A DNA stretch of 64,000 bases from assembly GCF_014268745.2 (NCBI RefSeq), contig NZ_JABWRB020000001.1, positions 2,418,001 to 2,482,000 of the forward strand, read 5' to 3'. The stretch is from Pseudomonas zanjanensis. Lineage in GTDB: Bacteria; Pseudomonadota; Gammaproteobacteria; Pseudomonadales; Pseudomonadaceae. Made by a program: the position numbers and the translations under genes. Position 1 is the stretch's first letter. The number at the start of each line of letters is the position of its first letter. Below the pieces are notes generated by a model. It was not told the origin of the DNA and did not search any database. It saw nothing but the letters and a program-made list of their open reading frames with translations. Shown piece after piece: positions 42,677 to 51,020 of this stretch.

Positions 42677-44476
42677 ATGATGCGTTGGCTGCGCAGTTCC
42701 CTGCCCGCTCGCGCCGGGCTGGCGGTGATCCTGATCGCCATCCTGGCCCTGGCCAGTTCATTGAGCGCCGGCTTGATCGCCTGGTTCAGCCAGGGCGACG
42801 CTGCCGCCATCAACACCGCCGGTTCCGTGCGCATGGAAACCTACCACCTGAGCTGGAAACTGGCGGCTGGGGCCAACGACGACATCCCGGCGATCATCGC
42901 CAGCCTGCAACAACGCCTCGACAGCCCGGCCCTGCGCGCCGTGCTGGAAGACGGGCCGGAAACCTCCTTGCACAAGAGCTATCGCGACCTCATGCAGCGC
43001 TGGAACCAGACCTTGCGTCCGGCCATCGAACGTGGCGATTCAGCATTCTTCCAAAGCAGCGCCAGCTCTTTCGTGGAGCAGCTGGACCAGTTCGTCACCC
43101 TGCTGCAACGCCAGAGCGAACACAAACAAGGCTGGCAGCAGGCGATCCAGGGCATCGCACTGTTCAGCACCATGATCATCCTGCTGATCGGCCTGTATGA
43201 GTTGCAGTACGGCGTGGTCACCCCCTTGCAGGAACTGGTGGACGCCACCCAGCGCTTTCGTCGTGGCGAATTCCAGGTGCGGGTCAACCATCAGTCCGAG
43301 GATGAACTGGGTCAGTTGGCGACCAGTTTCAACACCATGGCCGAGACCATCGAGCAGTCCCACCGCACCCTGGAAGCCCAGGTGCAACAAAAGACCCTGA
43401 ACCTGCAACAGGCCAATGCCGCCCTCGAATTGCTCTACCAGAGCAGTCGCAGCCTGGCGACGCGCCAGGCCAATGCCGAAGGCCTGGATGAATTGATCCG
43501 ACGCTTCCAGCAGCGCCTGCCCGGCCTGCGCCTGACGTTGTGCCTGCAAGGACAATTGCAGGCCCCGGCCAAGCACCTGCTGGCCTTGCACGGCGCCGCC
43601 AGCCGCCAGGTTTGCGCCAGCAGCGATTGCGCCAGTTGCCACAAACACAACGCCGCGCGCCCACAGGCCTTCAGCATCAGCAACCAGGGCACCGAACTGG
43701 GTGAGCTCAAGGCGCATTTCGTCGATGGCCACGCGGCGCAACCCTGGGAAACCGCGTTGATCCAGGCCCTGGCCAACCTGATCGGCACCTCGCTGTCCCT
43801 CAAGCGCCAGCGCGAACAGGACCATCGCCTGCTGCTGCTCGACGAGCGCACGATCATCGCCCGGGAGCTGCACGACTCCCTGGCCCAGGCCTTGTCGTAC
43901 ATGAAGCTGCAAGTCAGCCGCATGCAGACCCTGATGCGTCGCGGCGAACCGGTGCAGACCCTGGAGACTGTCACCGGCGAGCTGCGCGAGGGGCTGAACA
44001 ACGCTTATCGGCAATTGCGCGAGCTGCTCACCACCTTCCGCCTGCAGATTCGTGATGACGGCCTGGTCCAGGAACTCAAGGACACCGCCGAGGAATTCTC
44101 CAACCGCGGGGATTTCCAGGTGCACCTGTTCATCGACACCCTGGCCTTCGAGCTGTCGGCCAGCGAACAGATCCACATCCTGCAGATCACCCGCGAGGCC
44201 CTGTCCAACTGCCTGCGCCATGCCCATGCCGAAAACGCCTGGCTCGAACTGCGCCAGGAAGGCGAGACCGTGCGGTTGTCGATCGAAGACGATGGCCGTG
44301 GTTTCAGCGGAGAGGTCGACCAGCGCGAGCACCATGGCCTGAACATCATGAACGAACGGGCCCGCAGCCTGCACGGCCAACTGCAGATTCATTCACGTAC
44401 ACCCCAGGGCACCCGTATCCAGGTGCATTTCCAACCGGAATTCCTGGGCCACCCCACCGAAGGCCTCGCGACATGA
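42677..44476 (+). CDS. narX: nitrate/nitrite sensor histidine kinase NarX
   Basis: 599 residues from ATG 42677 (ATG 42680 also fits). First membrane helix at about 12-35. The periplasmic P-box, which binds nitrate, is NTAGSVRMETYHL (about 46-58). A second helix near 160-178 is followed by a HAMP linker, a GAF-like module with the Cys cluster CASSDCASCHK, and the H-box ARELHDSLAQALSYMKLQ, with the phospho-His near 399. The HPK7-type kinase core ends with DDGRGF. It phosphorylates NarL when nitrate is bound. The frame overlaps narL by ATGA. Confidence 0.95.
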   Translation: MMRWLRSSLPARAGLAVILIAILALASSLSAGLIAWFSQGDAAAINTAGSVRMETYHLSWKLAAGANDDIPAIIASLQQRLDSPALRAVLEDGPETSLHKSYRDLMQRWNQTLRPAIERGDSAFFQSSASSFVEQLDQFVTLLQRQSEHKQGWQQAIQGIALFSTMIILLIGLYELQYGVVTPLQELVDATQRFRRGEFQVRVNHQSEDELGQLATSFNTMAETIEQSHRTLEAQVQQKTLNLQQANAALELLYQSSRSLATRQANAEGLDELIRRFQQRLPGLRLTLCLQGQLQAPAKHLLALHGAASRQVCASSDCASCHKHNAARPQAFSISNQGTELGELKAHFVDGHAAQPWETALIQALANLIGTSLSLKRQREQDHRLLLLDERTIIARELHDSLAQALSYMKLQVSRMQTLMRRGEPVQTLETVTGELREGLNNAYRQLRELLTTFRLQIRDDGLVQELKDTAEEFSNRGDFQVHLFIDTLAFELSASEQIHILQITREALSNCLRHAHAENAWLELRQEGETVRLSIEDDGRGFSGEVDQREHHGLNIMNERARSLHGQLQIHSRTPQGTRIQVHFQPEFLGHPTEGLAT

Positions 44477-45120
44477 ACGCCCCCCTGCGCCACACCCTGC
44501 TCCTGGTCGACGATCACCCGATGATGCGTCGCGGCATTCGTCAGATGCTTGAGCTTGAAGACGATTTGCACATCGTCGGCGAAGCCAGCCACGGCGAAGA
44601 AGCCCTGAGCCTGATCGAACCGCTCCAGCCCGACCTGGTGCTGCTGGACAACAACATGCCGCAGATGAACGGCATCGAGACCCTGCGCCGCCTGCGCGCC
44701 ATGCACTACACCGGCAAGGTGCTGCTGTTCACCGTGTCCGATGCCGAGGACGACATCCGCGATGCCCTGCGCCTGGACGCCAACGGCTACTTGCTCAAGG
44801 ACATGGAACCGGAGCTGCTGATCCAGTACATCCGCGACGCCCTCAACGGCGCCCTGGTGATCAGCCCCGGCCTGACCCGCGTCATGGCCCAGGCCCTGCG
44901 CTCGCCACCGCGCCAGGCCGACGTGGAACTGACCGAACGCGAACGCCAGGTCCTCAAGACCATCGCCGGCGGCTACAGCAACAAGGTCATCGGCCACAAG
45001 CTGGGCATCACTGAAGGCACGGTCAAGGTCCATGTGAAGAACCTGCTGCACAAGCTCGGCTTGCGTTCGCGGGTGGAAGCGGCGGTGTGGGCGATGGAGC
45101 ATTTGCGCGGGGCGGGCTAG
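44473..45120 (+). CDS. narL: nitrate-responsive response regulator NarL
   Basis: 215 residues. Receiver: LLVDDHPMMRRGI, phospho-Asp in DLVLLDNNMPQMNG, and Lys in YLLKDMEPE. The C-terminal LuxR HTH is LTERERQVLKTIAGGYSNKVIGHKLGITE, written here in parts: LTERERQVLKTIAGG and GTVKVHVKNLLHKLGL. It is translationally coupled to narX. It should bind the TACCTCC pairs seen before narK1 and before moaB. Confidence 0.95.
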   Translation: MNAPLRHTLLLVDDHPMMRRGIRQMLELEDDLHIVGEASHGEEALSLIEPLQPDLVLLDNNMPQMNGIETLRRLRAMHYTGKVLLFTVSDAEDDIRDALRLDANGYLLKDMEPELLIQYIRDALNGALVISPGLTRVMAQALRSPPRQADVELTERERQVLKTIAGGYSNKVIGHKLGITEGTVKVHVKNLLHKLGLRSRVEAAVWAMEHLRGAG

Positions 45121-45151
45121 CCCTGGTTGGGGGCCATGAATAAACACACAA

Positions 45152-45250
45152 CCTGTGGCGAGGGAGCTTGCTCCCGCTGGGGCGCGCAGCGGCCCTGTTT
45201 TTTTGGGGCCTGCTACGCAGCCCAGCGGGAGCAAGCTCCCTCGCCACAGG
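45152..45250. repeat. REPIN after narL
   Basis: GTGGCGAGGGAGCTTGCTCCC arms in inverted orientation flank GGCCTGCTACGCAGCC. It may end or stabilise the narXL transcript. Confidence 0.85.
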
Positions 45251-45296
45251 ATCTGTGTTCTGCAGGCATTGATTTGACTGGCATGGCCGCTCCCCC

Positions 45297-45312
45297 TCCC
45301 TCTTCCGAGGTA
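45297..45312. promoter_or_regulatory. weak NarL-like 7-2-7 site
   Basis: TCCCTCT-TC-CGAGGTA departs from the NarL heptamer at one position in each half. It lies 65 bp before the Crp/Fnr-type gene at 45377. A lone TTGAT half-site is at 45270-45274. Confidence 0.3.
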
Positions 45313-45376
45313 GGCCTGCCGAGGCATAGGCCGACTGCGATTTGGGCTCTACCATGACGGCACGCGGAGGTACGCC

Positions 45377-46054
45377 ATGCTGACCCACCCTTCCATCGTT
45401 TTACTGTTGCGTCGTCATCACCTGTTCAGCCAATTGCCGGAGCGGGTATTCGAGGACGTCTGCAACCTGGCCGTGCTCAAGCGCCTGGCCTGCAACAGCA
45501 CGCTCATGCACCAGGGCGATCCGGCCAAGCGTTTTTTCTTGCTGGTCAGCGGCCAGATCAAGCTGTTCCGGGTCACCGGTGAGGGCCAGGAGAACCTGGT
45601 GGAAATCATCCAGCCCGGCCAGACCTTTGCCGAGGCCCTGCTGTTCAGCCAGGCCCGTTGCTACCCGGTCAGTGCGTCGGCGATCAAGGACAGCGTGCTG
45701 GTGAGTATCGAGGGCACGCATTATCGCAAGGCCCTGGAGGACCAGCCCAAGGTTTGCCTGGCGATCCTGGCGAGCATGAGTATCCATTTGCACCAGCGGC
45801 TCAAGGATATCGATAACTTGACCTTGGCCAGTGCCAGTCGGCGGGTGATCAATTTCCTGTTGCAGGAGCGAGATCCAAGGGATGGCCAGGTGGTGTTGCA
45901 GGTGTCGAAGCGGCTGGTGGCTTCCAAGCTGGGGATTCAGCCGGAAACGTTTTCGCGGATTCTTCATCGGTTGGTGGATGGGGGGTTGATTGCTATGGAG
46001 CGGCGGCAGATTCGTATCTTGTCCGAAGGTGATTTGGAGGCTTATCAGCAGTAA
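45377..46054 (+). CDS. Dnr-like Crp/Fnr family regulator
   Basis: 225 residues. Cyclic-nucleotide-binding-like sensor domain (LMHQGDPAKRFFLLVSGQIKL and FAEALLF) and a C-terminal HTH with QPETFSRILHRL. The E-x-x-S-R contact pattern is that of proteins reading TTGAT half-sites. There is no N-terminal Cys cluster, so it is a Dnr-type and not Anr-type factor. It differs from the second Dnr at 56705. It is likely a NO- or nitrate-linked regulator (DnrS/DnrE-like). GGAGG precedes the start. It is a lone gene between narXL and the ubi operon. Confidence 0.88.
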   Translation: MLTHPSIVLLLRRHHLFSQLPERVFEDVCNLAVLKRLACNSTLMHQGDPAKRFFLLVSGQIKLFRVTGEGQENLVEIIQPGQTFAEALLFSQARCYPVSASAIKDSVLVSIEGTHYRKALEDQPKVCLAILASMSIHLHQRLKDIDNLTLASASRRVINFLLQERDPRDGQVVLQVSKRLVASKLGIQPETFSRILHRLVDGGLIAMERRQIRILSEGDLEAYQQ

Positions 46055-46100
46055 GCTCGGTGTGTATATCCGTTTCTTCCGGTCGTACCCCCATCAACAT

Positions 46101-46328
46101 CTGTGGGAGCAAAGCTTGCTCGCGATAGCGGTGGTTCAGTCAATGAAGATGTCGGATGTGCCGGCCTCTTCGCGAGCAGGCTCGCTCCCACAGGGGTTCT
46201 GTGTTGGATATAAAGTTTGTGCTCACTGAAGACCGAATGTGGGAGCGAGCTTGCTCGCGATAGCGGTGGTTCAGTCAATGAAGATGTTGGATGCGCCGGC
46301 CTCTTCGCGAGCAGGCTCGCTCCCACAG
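46101..46328. repeat. two tandem REPINs
   Basis: Copies at 46101-46193 and 46238-46328 share arms and the spacer GCGGTGGTTCAGTCAATGAA. They are over 90% alike and appear to be a recent local duplication of about 137 bp. They separate the dnr-like gene from the convergent DGC-domain gene. Confidence 0.85.
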
Positions 46329-46339
46329 GGGATCCATCC

Positions 46340-46705
46340 CTAACCCACATCAATCAAGGCAATCACCCGAGAAAACACCAATTCCATCTCGGGCTCACCG
46401 CAATCCACCCCAAACCGCTTCCGCAACCCCAGCTGACTCAGAATCACATGCACATCCGCCAGCAATTCATGCTGCCGCAAACAAGCCCGGACGCACTGCA
46501 ACGAACAACCATCCAACGCAATGATCCGCCGCCCTGAGCGCGCCTTGTCAACCAGCGGCGCCACACCCCCGCCCACCCCGACAATGCAGGACATCTCAGC
46601 CAGCCCCGCACGATCCAGCCGCAGCGCAACGGTATTGGCCAGTTGCGCCACATTGGAACAACCGGAACACGAATACACCAAGGGAAGCGCGTTCGAAGCT
46701 TTCAT
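46340..46705 (-). CDS. DGC-domain putative zinc-binding protein
   Basis: 121 residues from ATG 46705, overlapping the ubiT stop by ATGA. Cys motifs: VYSCSGCSNVAQLAN (residues about 10-24), DGCSLQCVRACL (about 65-76) and VDCGEPE. The D-G-C motif names the family, which has four conserved Cys and is predicted to bind zinc. Function is unknown. It is the last gene of moaB-moeA-ubiU-ubiV-ubiT, so a role in molybdenum cofactor or quinone metabolism without oxygen is possible but unproven. Confidence 0.8.
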   Translation of the reverse strand: MKASNALPLVYSCSGCSNVAQLANTVALRLDRAGLAEMSCIVGVGGGVAPLVDKARSGRRIIALDGCSLQCVRACLRQHELLADVHVILSQLGLRKRFGVDCGEPEMELVFSRVIALIDVG

Positions 46706-47175
46706 CAGACCGCCGCCAACCCCTTCCCCGCCCTTTCCAGATTGCGCCAAAGCCACGGCGGCAACACCTCCGGATCAAGACTGTCGATCAAATTCTTCAA
46801 CGCCAGCCCCAACTCGGTATCTCCCTCGATCACCAACCGGCGACGGAAGAACAACGTATCCGGATCCTCCTGACGGCTGGCCAGCAACAGGAACTCGCGC
46901 CAGTTGCCGCTGATGGTGACCTGGGCCTCGGCCCGTTCGGCGATGCGCAATCCATCCCGGGCCAGGGTCAGGTACCAGCATAACTTCAGGTCAGGCACGC
47001 GCAGGCACAACCAACGCCCACGCAGTACATCGAAACCACCGTCGCGCAGCGGCTCGGCCAGGCAGCGATTGAGCGCCTGCTGCAACGCCAGTCGCTGCAC
47101 CACGAACGGCACCTTGCCCACCAGCGGCAGCAAGCGATCAGCACCTTTGAGCACCCACTTCTTCGGACTCAACAC
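46705..47175 (-). CDS. ubiT: UbiT, SCP2-domain accessory factor of O2-independent ubiquinone synthesis
   Basis: 156 residues from GTG 47175, which has AGGAGG 7 bp upstream and overlaps the ubiV stop. One SCP2-type lipid-binding domain: LCLRVPDLKLCWYLTLARDG and TISGNWREFLLLASRQEDPD, then FRRRLVIEGDTELGLALKN. UbiT binds isoprenoid lipids and is needed for ubiquinone made without O2; in P. aeruginosa it is required for denitrification. It sits in the ubiU-ubiV-ubiT order. Confidence 0.9.
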   Translation of the reverse strand: MLSPKKWVLKGADRLLPLVGKVPFVVQRLALQQALNRCLAEPLRDGGFDVLRGRWLCLRVPDLKLCWYLTLARDGLRIAERAEAQVTISGNWREFLLLASRQEDPDTLFFRRRLVIEGDTELGLALKNLIDSLDPEVLPPWLWRNLERAGKGLAAV

Positions 47176-48059
47176 AGGCCCGCCTCCTCTACCTTCAACA
47201 TGCCGGCATGGCCGTGCCAGTAACCATTGCATCCTTCCACGAACAACGGCGGTGCTTCGCCCTGGCGAACCTTGTCGAAAGCCGTGACCACTTCGGCCAT
47301 GCCCTGGGCGCGCGGGCTCAGGCGCAGGACGTCGGCACCACAGGCCTGCAGCGCGGTGTAATCGGCCAGCAGGTTCGTGACCTCGCCGGACATCGTCTGG
47401 ATGCCGTTGAGGGTGAACAACTGTTGGCCTTCCTGGCTGCTCAATGCCAGGCCGTCGGGGTAGTTGATGCAGCAGAACTGGCAGTCGTCCTTGGGTCGGT
47501 TCTCGGCCCGGGCGGTAAAGCAGCGCGCCGAGTACGCCAAGGGCAGATGACCATAGGAAAAAATCTCCACTTCGGGCACTTCACGGCCCATGTCCCGCAC
47601 TTGCTCCAGCACGTCGCCGATCAGCGCCGCCGAGCACTCCACGGGCGGCACCCAGCGGATCATGCCGCTGTCGAGCAATTGCCCCAGGGCGTGGCCGTTG
47701 TACAAGTTCAGCGCCGGGCCGCCAACGAAAGGCAGCTTGCGTTCGGCCATGAACTGCACTGCGCCCATGTCGTTGGCTTCTACCAACAATTGGCCGTTGT
47801 CACACAGGCGTCGCAGCGAAGAAAGCTCCGAGGCCGCTTCGATCAGCGTCAGGCTCGACAACACAATCTGTGCCTGGCCGCACGCTTGCAGCTCGCGCGC
47901 CAACCCCAGCCACTGATCCAGGGAGAACGCCCGGCGTTTCGAACACACGGTTTCCCCCAGGTAAATCACGTCCAGCGGCAAGGCCGACATCTCGGCGTAG
48001 AAATTCCCCAGTTGCGCTTTGTCCCAGTAAAACAGGACCGGTCCCAGGCTGAGTTTCAT
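47169..48059 (-). CDS. ubiV: UbiV, U32-family 4Fe-4S protein of O2-independent ubiquinone hydroxylation
   Basis: 296 residues from ATG 48059. The four Fe-S Cys known in E. coli are in place: Cys39 (LGETVCSKRR), Cys180 (YSARCFTARA), Cys193 and Cys197 (DDCQFCC). With UbiU it forms a heterodimer that hydroxylates the quinone ring without oxygen, probably using prephenate. It is cytoplasmic. It starts 10 bp after ubiU and overlaps ubiT. Confidence 0.93.
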   Translation of the reverse strand: MKLSLGPVLFYWDKAQLGNFYAEMSALPLDVIYLGETVCSKRRAFSLDQWLGLARELQACGQAQIVLSSLTLIEAASELSSLRRLCDNGQLLVEANDMGAVQFMAERKLPFVGGPALNLYNGHALGQLLDSGMIRWVPPVECSAALIGDVLEQVRDMGREVPEVEIFSYGHLPLAYSARCFTARAENRPKDDCQFCCINYPDGLALSSQEGQQLFTLNGIQTMSGEVTNLLADYTALQACGADVLRLSPRAQGMAEVVTAFDKVRQGEAPPLFVEGCNGYWHGHAGMLKVEEAGLC

Positions 48060-48069
48060 CTGGCCTCCT

Positions 48070-49065
48070 TCATTGCCATGATCGATGGTAGGCACCCAGG
48101 GTGGTCTGGCTGCCTTCGGACAAACCGGCCAACACCTGGCGCCATTCTTCCCGCACGCGGAACCGTTGCGGCGCGGCCTGGTGGGCGTCCAGTGCGGCGC
48201 GCCAGACCCGGGTCACTTGCTCGACGTAGGCCGGGCTGCGTTGGCGCCCTTCGATCTTCACCGCTTCAACGCCGATGGCCGTCAGTTCCGGCAGCAGGTC
48301 GAGGGTGTCGAGGCTGGTGGGTTCTTCCAGGGCGTGGAAACGCTTGCCGCCGACCAGGAAGCGGCCTTTGCACAGGGTCGGATAACCGGCCGGTTCTTCA
48401 GGGGTGTAGCGGTCGATCAGAACTTCGCTCAAGCGCGCGCTCAAGCCTTGGGCGTCTTCGCTCCAGCGTACGGCCTTGGCGGGCGAACAGACGCCGCACA
48501 GGTTCGGCGATTCGCCGGTGATGTAGGAAGACAAATGACAACGGCCCTCGGCCATGATGCACAGGCTGCCGAAGCCGAAGACTTCGATCGGCACTGGGCT
48601 GCCCGCCGCCACCTGCCGCACCTGGGCCAGGGACAGCACCCGCGGCAGTACCGCACGGCGGATGTCGTAGCGCTGGGCGTAAAAAGCCAGGGCGGCTGCG
48701 TGTGTGGCCGAGCCCTGTACGGAAAGGTGCAGCGCCAACCGAGGATGGCGCTGGCTGGCGTAGCTGAGCACGCCGGGGTCGGCGGCGATCAGGGCATCCA
48801 CGCCGAAATCGGCGGCACGGTCCACGGCCCGTTGCCAGCGCTCCCAGCCCTTGGGTTGCGGGTAGGTATTGACCGCCACGTACAGCTTGCGTTGGTGTTG
48901 GCGGATATGTGCGACTGCCGCATCGAACTGTTTGTCGTCCATGTTCAGCCCGGCGAAGTGCCGGGCATTGGTGTCATCGCGAAAGCCAACATAGACGGCA
49001 TCGGCGCCTTGGCGCACCGCCGCTTTGAGGGCAGGCAGATTCCCTGCCGGGCAAACCAGTTGCAT
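48070..49065 (-). CDS. ubiU: UbiU, U32-family 4Fe-4S protein of O2-independent ubiquinone hydroxylation
   Basis: 331 residues from ATG 49065. The Cys ligands sit at 169, 176, 193 and 232, the same numbers as in E. coli UbiU (FGSLCIMAEGRCHLSS, LCGVCSPAK, PTLCKGRF). It acts with UbiV. The gene follows moeA after 81 bp and is in the operon behind the moaB NarL site. Ubiquinone made this way feeds NarGHI during nitrate respiration. Confidence 0.93.
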   Translation of the reverse strand: MQLVCPAGNLPALKAAVRQGADAVYVGFRDDTNARHFAGLNMDDKQFDAAVAHIRQHQRKLYVAVNTYPQPKGWERWQRAVDRAADFGVDALIAADPGVLSYASQRHPRLALHLSVQGSATHAAALAFYAQRYDIRRAVLPRVLSLAQVRQVAAGSPVPIEVFGFGSLCIMAEGRCHLSSYITGESPNLCGVCSPAKAVRWSEDAQGLSARLSEVLIDRYTPEEPAGYPTLCKGRFLVGGKRFHALEEPTSLDTLDLLPELTAIGVEAVKIEGRQRSPAYVEQVTRVWRAALDAHQAAPQRFRVREEWRQVLAGLSEGSQTTLGAYHRSWQ

Positions 49066-49146
49066 GGGGCAACCTCGTGAGAAAACTAAGGGCGCCGCCA
49101 GTCTAGCCAGCCAGCCGGCGGCGACCTTGACGGCAATCAATTGCCG

Positions 49147-50382
49147 TCAATGCATCAGGCTCGCGAACGGCAGGTACAGCACCCGGTCGTGCTTGTGCAC
49201 CAGCGCCTCACGCTCGACCACAGCCAGGCCATCGGCCCAACAGGCGGCGGTCAGCATCGCTGAACTTTGCTGGGGATGCAGTTCGATACACAACTGGCCG
49301 TCGATGCCTGCAACCAATCGGGCTCGCAGGTATTGCCGGCGACGGTTGCGCTTGAGCCAGTCGAACCCGGCCGGTACCTGCAACGGCACCGGCAGGACAT
49401 CGTTCATGCCCTGGGCCCGGAACAGGAACGGCCGCACGACGATCAGCGCGGTAATCAATGCCGCCGACGGGTTGCCTGGCAGTCCTATCCAAGGCTTGCC
49501 TTCCACATCGCCAAAGGCCAGGGGCTTGCCCGGCTGGATCGCCAGGCGCCAGAGGTCAATGCTGCCCAAGGTTTCGATAGCGTGCTTGAGGTGATCCTCT
49601 TCACCCACCGAGACACCGCCCGAGGTGATCAGCACATCGCATTCGGCTGCGGCCAGGCGCAATGCCTGTCGACTGGCCAATAGCCGATCGGGCATGACCC
49701 CGAAGTCATGCACCTCGACACCCCAGCCGCGCAACAGCGCGGCGAGGCTGTGGCGATTGCTGTTGTAGATCTGTCCTGGCGCCAGTGGCTCGCCCGGTTC
49801 GCGGAGCTCATCGCCGCTGCTGAGCAAGCCCACTTGCAAGGGGCGATAAACGTCCACCTGGCCGACGCCGGCACCGGCGAGCAAACCCAACTCCTGGGCG
49901 CGCAAGCGCGTACCGGCTTCGAGCAGCCGGTCGCCTCGACGCAGTTCCTCGCCTTCCTTGCGAACATGGTCACCGCCGTTGACCGACGGCAACCAGACTC
50001 GCTCGCCATCGACGCGACAGCTTTCCTGTGGCACCACCGTGTCGGCGCCCGATGGCAGCGGCGCGCCGGTAAAAATCCGCACGACCTGCCCGGCCTGCAA
50101 CGCTTCGCCCGGCTGGTCACCGGCGGCGATGCGCCCGGCCAACAGCAGGTGGCCGCCCTCCACCGGCAGGTCGGCGGCTCGCAGGGCATAGCCGTCCATC
50201 GCGCTGTTGTCCCAGGCCGGCAGGTTCATAGGGCAGATAATGTCAGCGGCCAGCACGCGCGCCAGGGCCTGGTCCAGGGCGACCCGTTGCACGGGCGGTG
50301 GCGGCGGTGCCTGGTCCAGCAGATGCCGGATCGCTTCATCCACCGGCATCAGCACCCCGCTGTCGCACACCCGGCCGCTCAC
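49147..50382 (-). CDS. moeA: molybdopterin molybdotransferase MoeA
   Basis: 411 residues from GTG 50382, overlapping the moaB stop (GTGA); MPVDEAIRHLL begins the conserved part. Motifs: PAWDNSAMDGYALRA, IFTGAPLPSGADTVVPQE, LSSGDELREPG, TSGGVSVGEEDHLKHAI and GLPGNPSAA, the standard MoeA set. It inserts molybdate into adenylylated molybdopterin. A second, housekeeping moeA is common in Pseudomonas. This copy is grouped with moaB and the anaerobic ubiquinone genes. Confidence 0.93.
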   Translation of the reverse strand: MSGRVCDSGVLMPVDEAIRHLLDQAPPPPPVQRVALDQALARVLAADIICPMNLPAWDNSAMDGYALRAADLPVEGGHLLLAGRIAAGDQPGEALQAGQVVRIFTGAPLPSGADTVVPQESCRVDGERVWLPSVNGGDHVRKEGEELRRGDRLLEAGTRLRAQELGLLAGAGVGQVDVYRPLQVGLLSSGDELREPGEPLAPGQIYNSNRHSLAALLRGWGVEVHDFGVMPDRLLASRQALRLAAAECDVLITSGGVSVGEEDHLKHAIETLGSIDLWRLAIQPGKPLAFGDVEGKPWIGLPGNPSAALITALIVVRPFLFRAQGMNDVLPVPLQVPAGFDWLKRNRRRQYLRARLVAGIDGQLCIELHPQQSSAMLTAACWADGLAVVEREALVHKHDRVLYLPFASLMH

Positions 50383-50933
50383 GAGCGTGTCTCGCAAGCC
50401 GTTGGGGCGATGCCGTCCTGGGGCTTGAGGTGCGGGGTGAAATTGCACGGGCCGGTGCGGCTGTCCAATTGCCCGGCGAGGATCTGCTCCCAACCGGTCC
50501 GACAAGCTCCCGGCGAACCTGGCAAGCAACACACCAGCACACCGTTGCTCATGCCCGCCAAGGCGCGCGACTGCAAGGTGGACATGCCGATTTCCGCCAG
50601 CGACACCTGGCGGAACAACTCGCCGAAACCGTCCACTTGCTTGTCCAGCAGTGGCGCCACCGCTTGGGGGGTGTTGTCACGCGGGGTGAAACCGGTGCCA
50701 CCGGTCATCAACACCACCTGCACCTTGGGGTCGGCGATCCATTGGGAGACCTGGGCGCGGATCTGGTAGATATCGTCCTTCACCAGCCCCCGGTCAATGA
50801 GCGCGTGCCCAGCGGTTTGCAGCAGGTCCGCCAGGGTCTGGCCCGAGGTGTCAGTGTCAAAGGTGCGGGTGTCGCTGATGGTGAGGACCGCGATGTTCAG
50901 CGGTTGAAAGTGGCGTTGCGTCAGATGGGCCAT
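50379..50933 (-). CDS. moaB: molybdenum cofactor protein MoaB (MogA-like adenylyltransferase)
   Basis: 184 residues. LNIAVLTISDTRTFDTDTSG, the active-site loop MTGGTGFTPRDNTP and the C-terminal LPGSPGACRTGWEQI are MoaB/MogA hallmarks. It adenylylates molybdopterin before MoeA inserts molybdate. It is the first gene of moaB-moeA-ubiUVT-DGC, with a strong NarL site 60 bp upstream, so it is likely induced by nitrate. Confidence 0.92.
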   Translation of the reverse strand: MAHLTQRHFQPLNIAVLTISDTRTFDTDTSGQTLADLLQTAGHALIDRGLVKDDIYQIRAQVSQWIADPKVQVVLMTGGTGFTPRDNTPQAVAPLLDKQVDGFGELFRQVSLAEIGMSTLQSRALAGMSNGVLVCCLPGSPGACRTGWEQILAGQLDSRTGPCNFTPHLKPQDGIAPTACETRS

Positions 50934-50992
50934 GATCAGCCGTCCTGTCAGAAAAGATGGCCCAGCCTGAACCGCAATCGTTGCCGGGCCTA

Positions 50993-51008
50993 TTCCTCCT
51001 TGGAGGTA
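50993..51008. promoter_or_regulatory. NarL 7-2-7 binding site of the moaB operon
   Basis: TTCCTCC-TT-GGAGGTA, read on the minus strand as TACCTCC-AA-GGAGGAA, matches the narK1 site at 15 of 16 bases. Its centre is about 67 bp before the moaB start. It overlaps a 12-bp palindrome, GGAGGTACCTCC (51002-51013). Confidence 0.7.
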
Positions 51009-51020
51009 CCTCCCTTGGCG

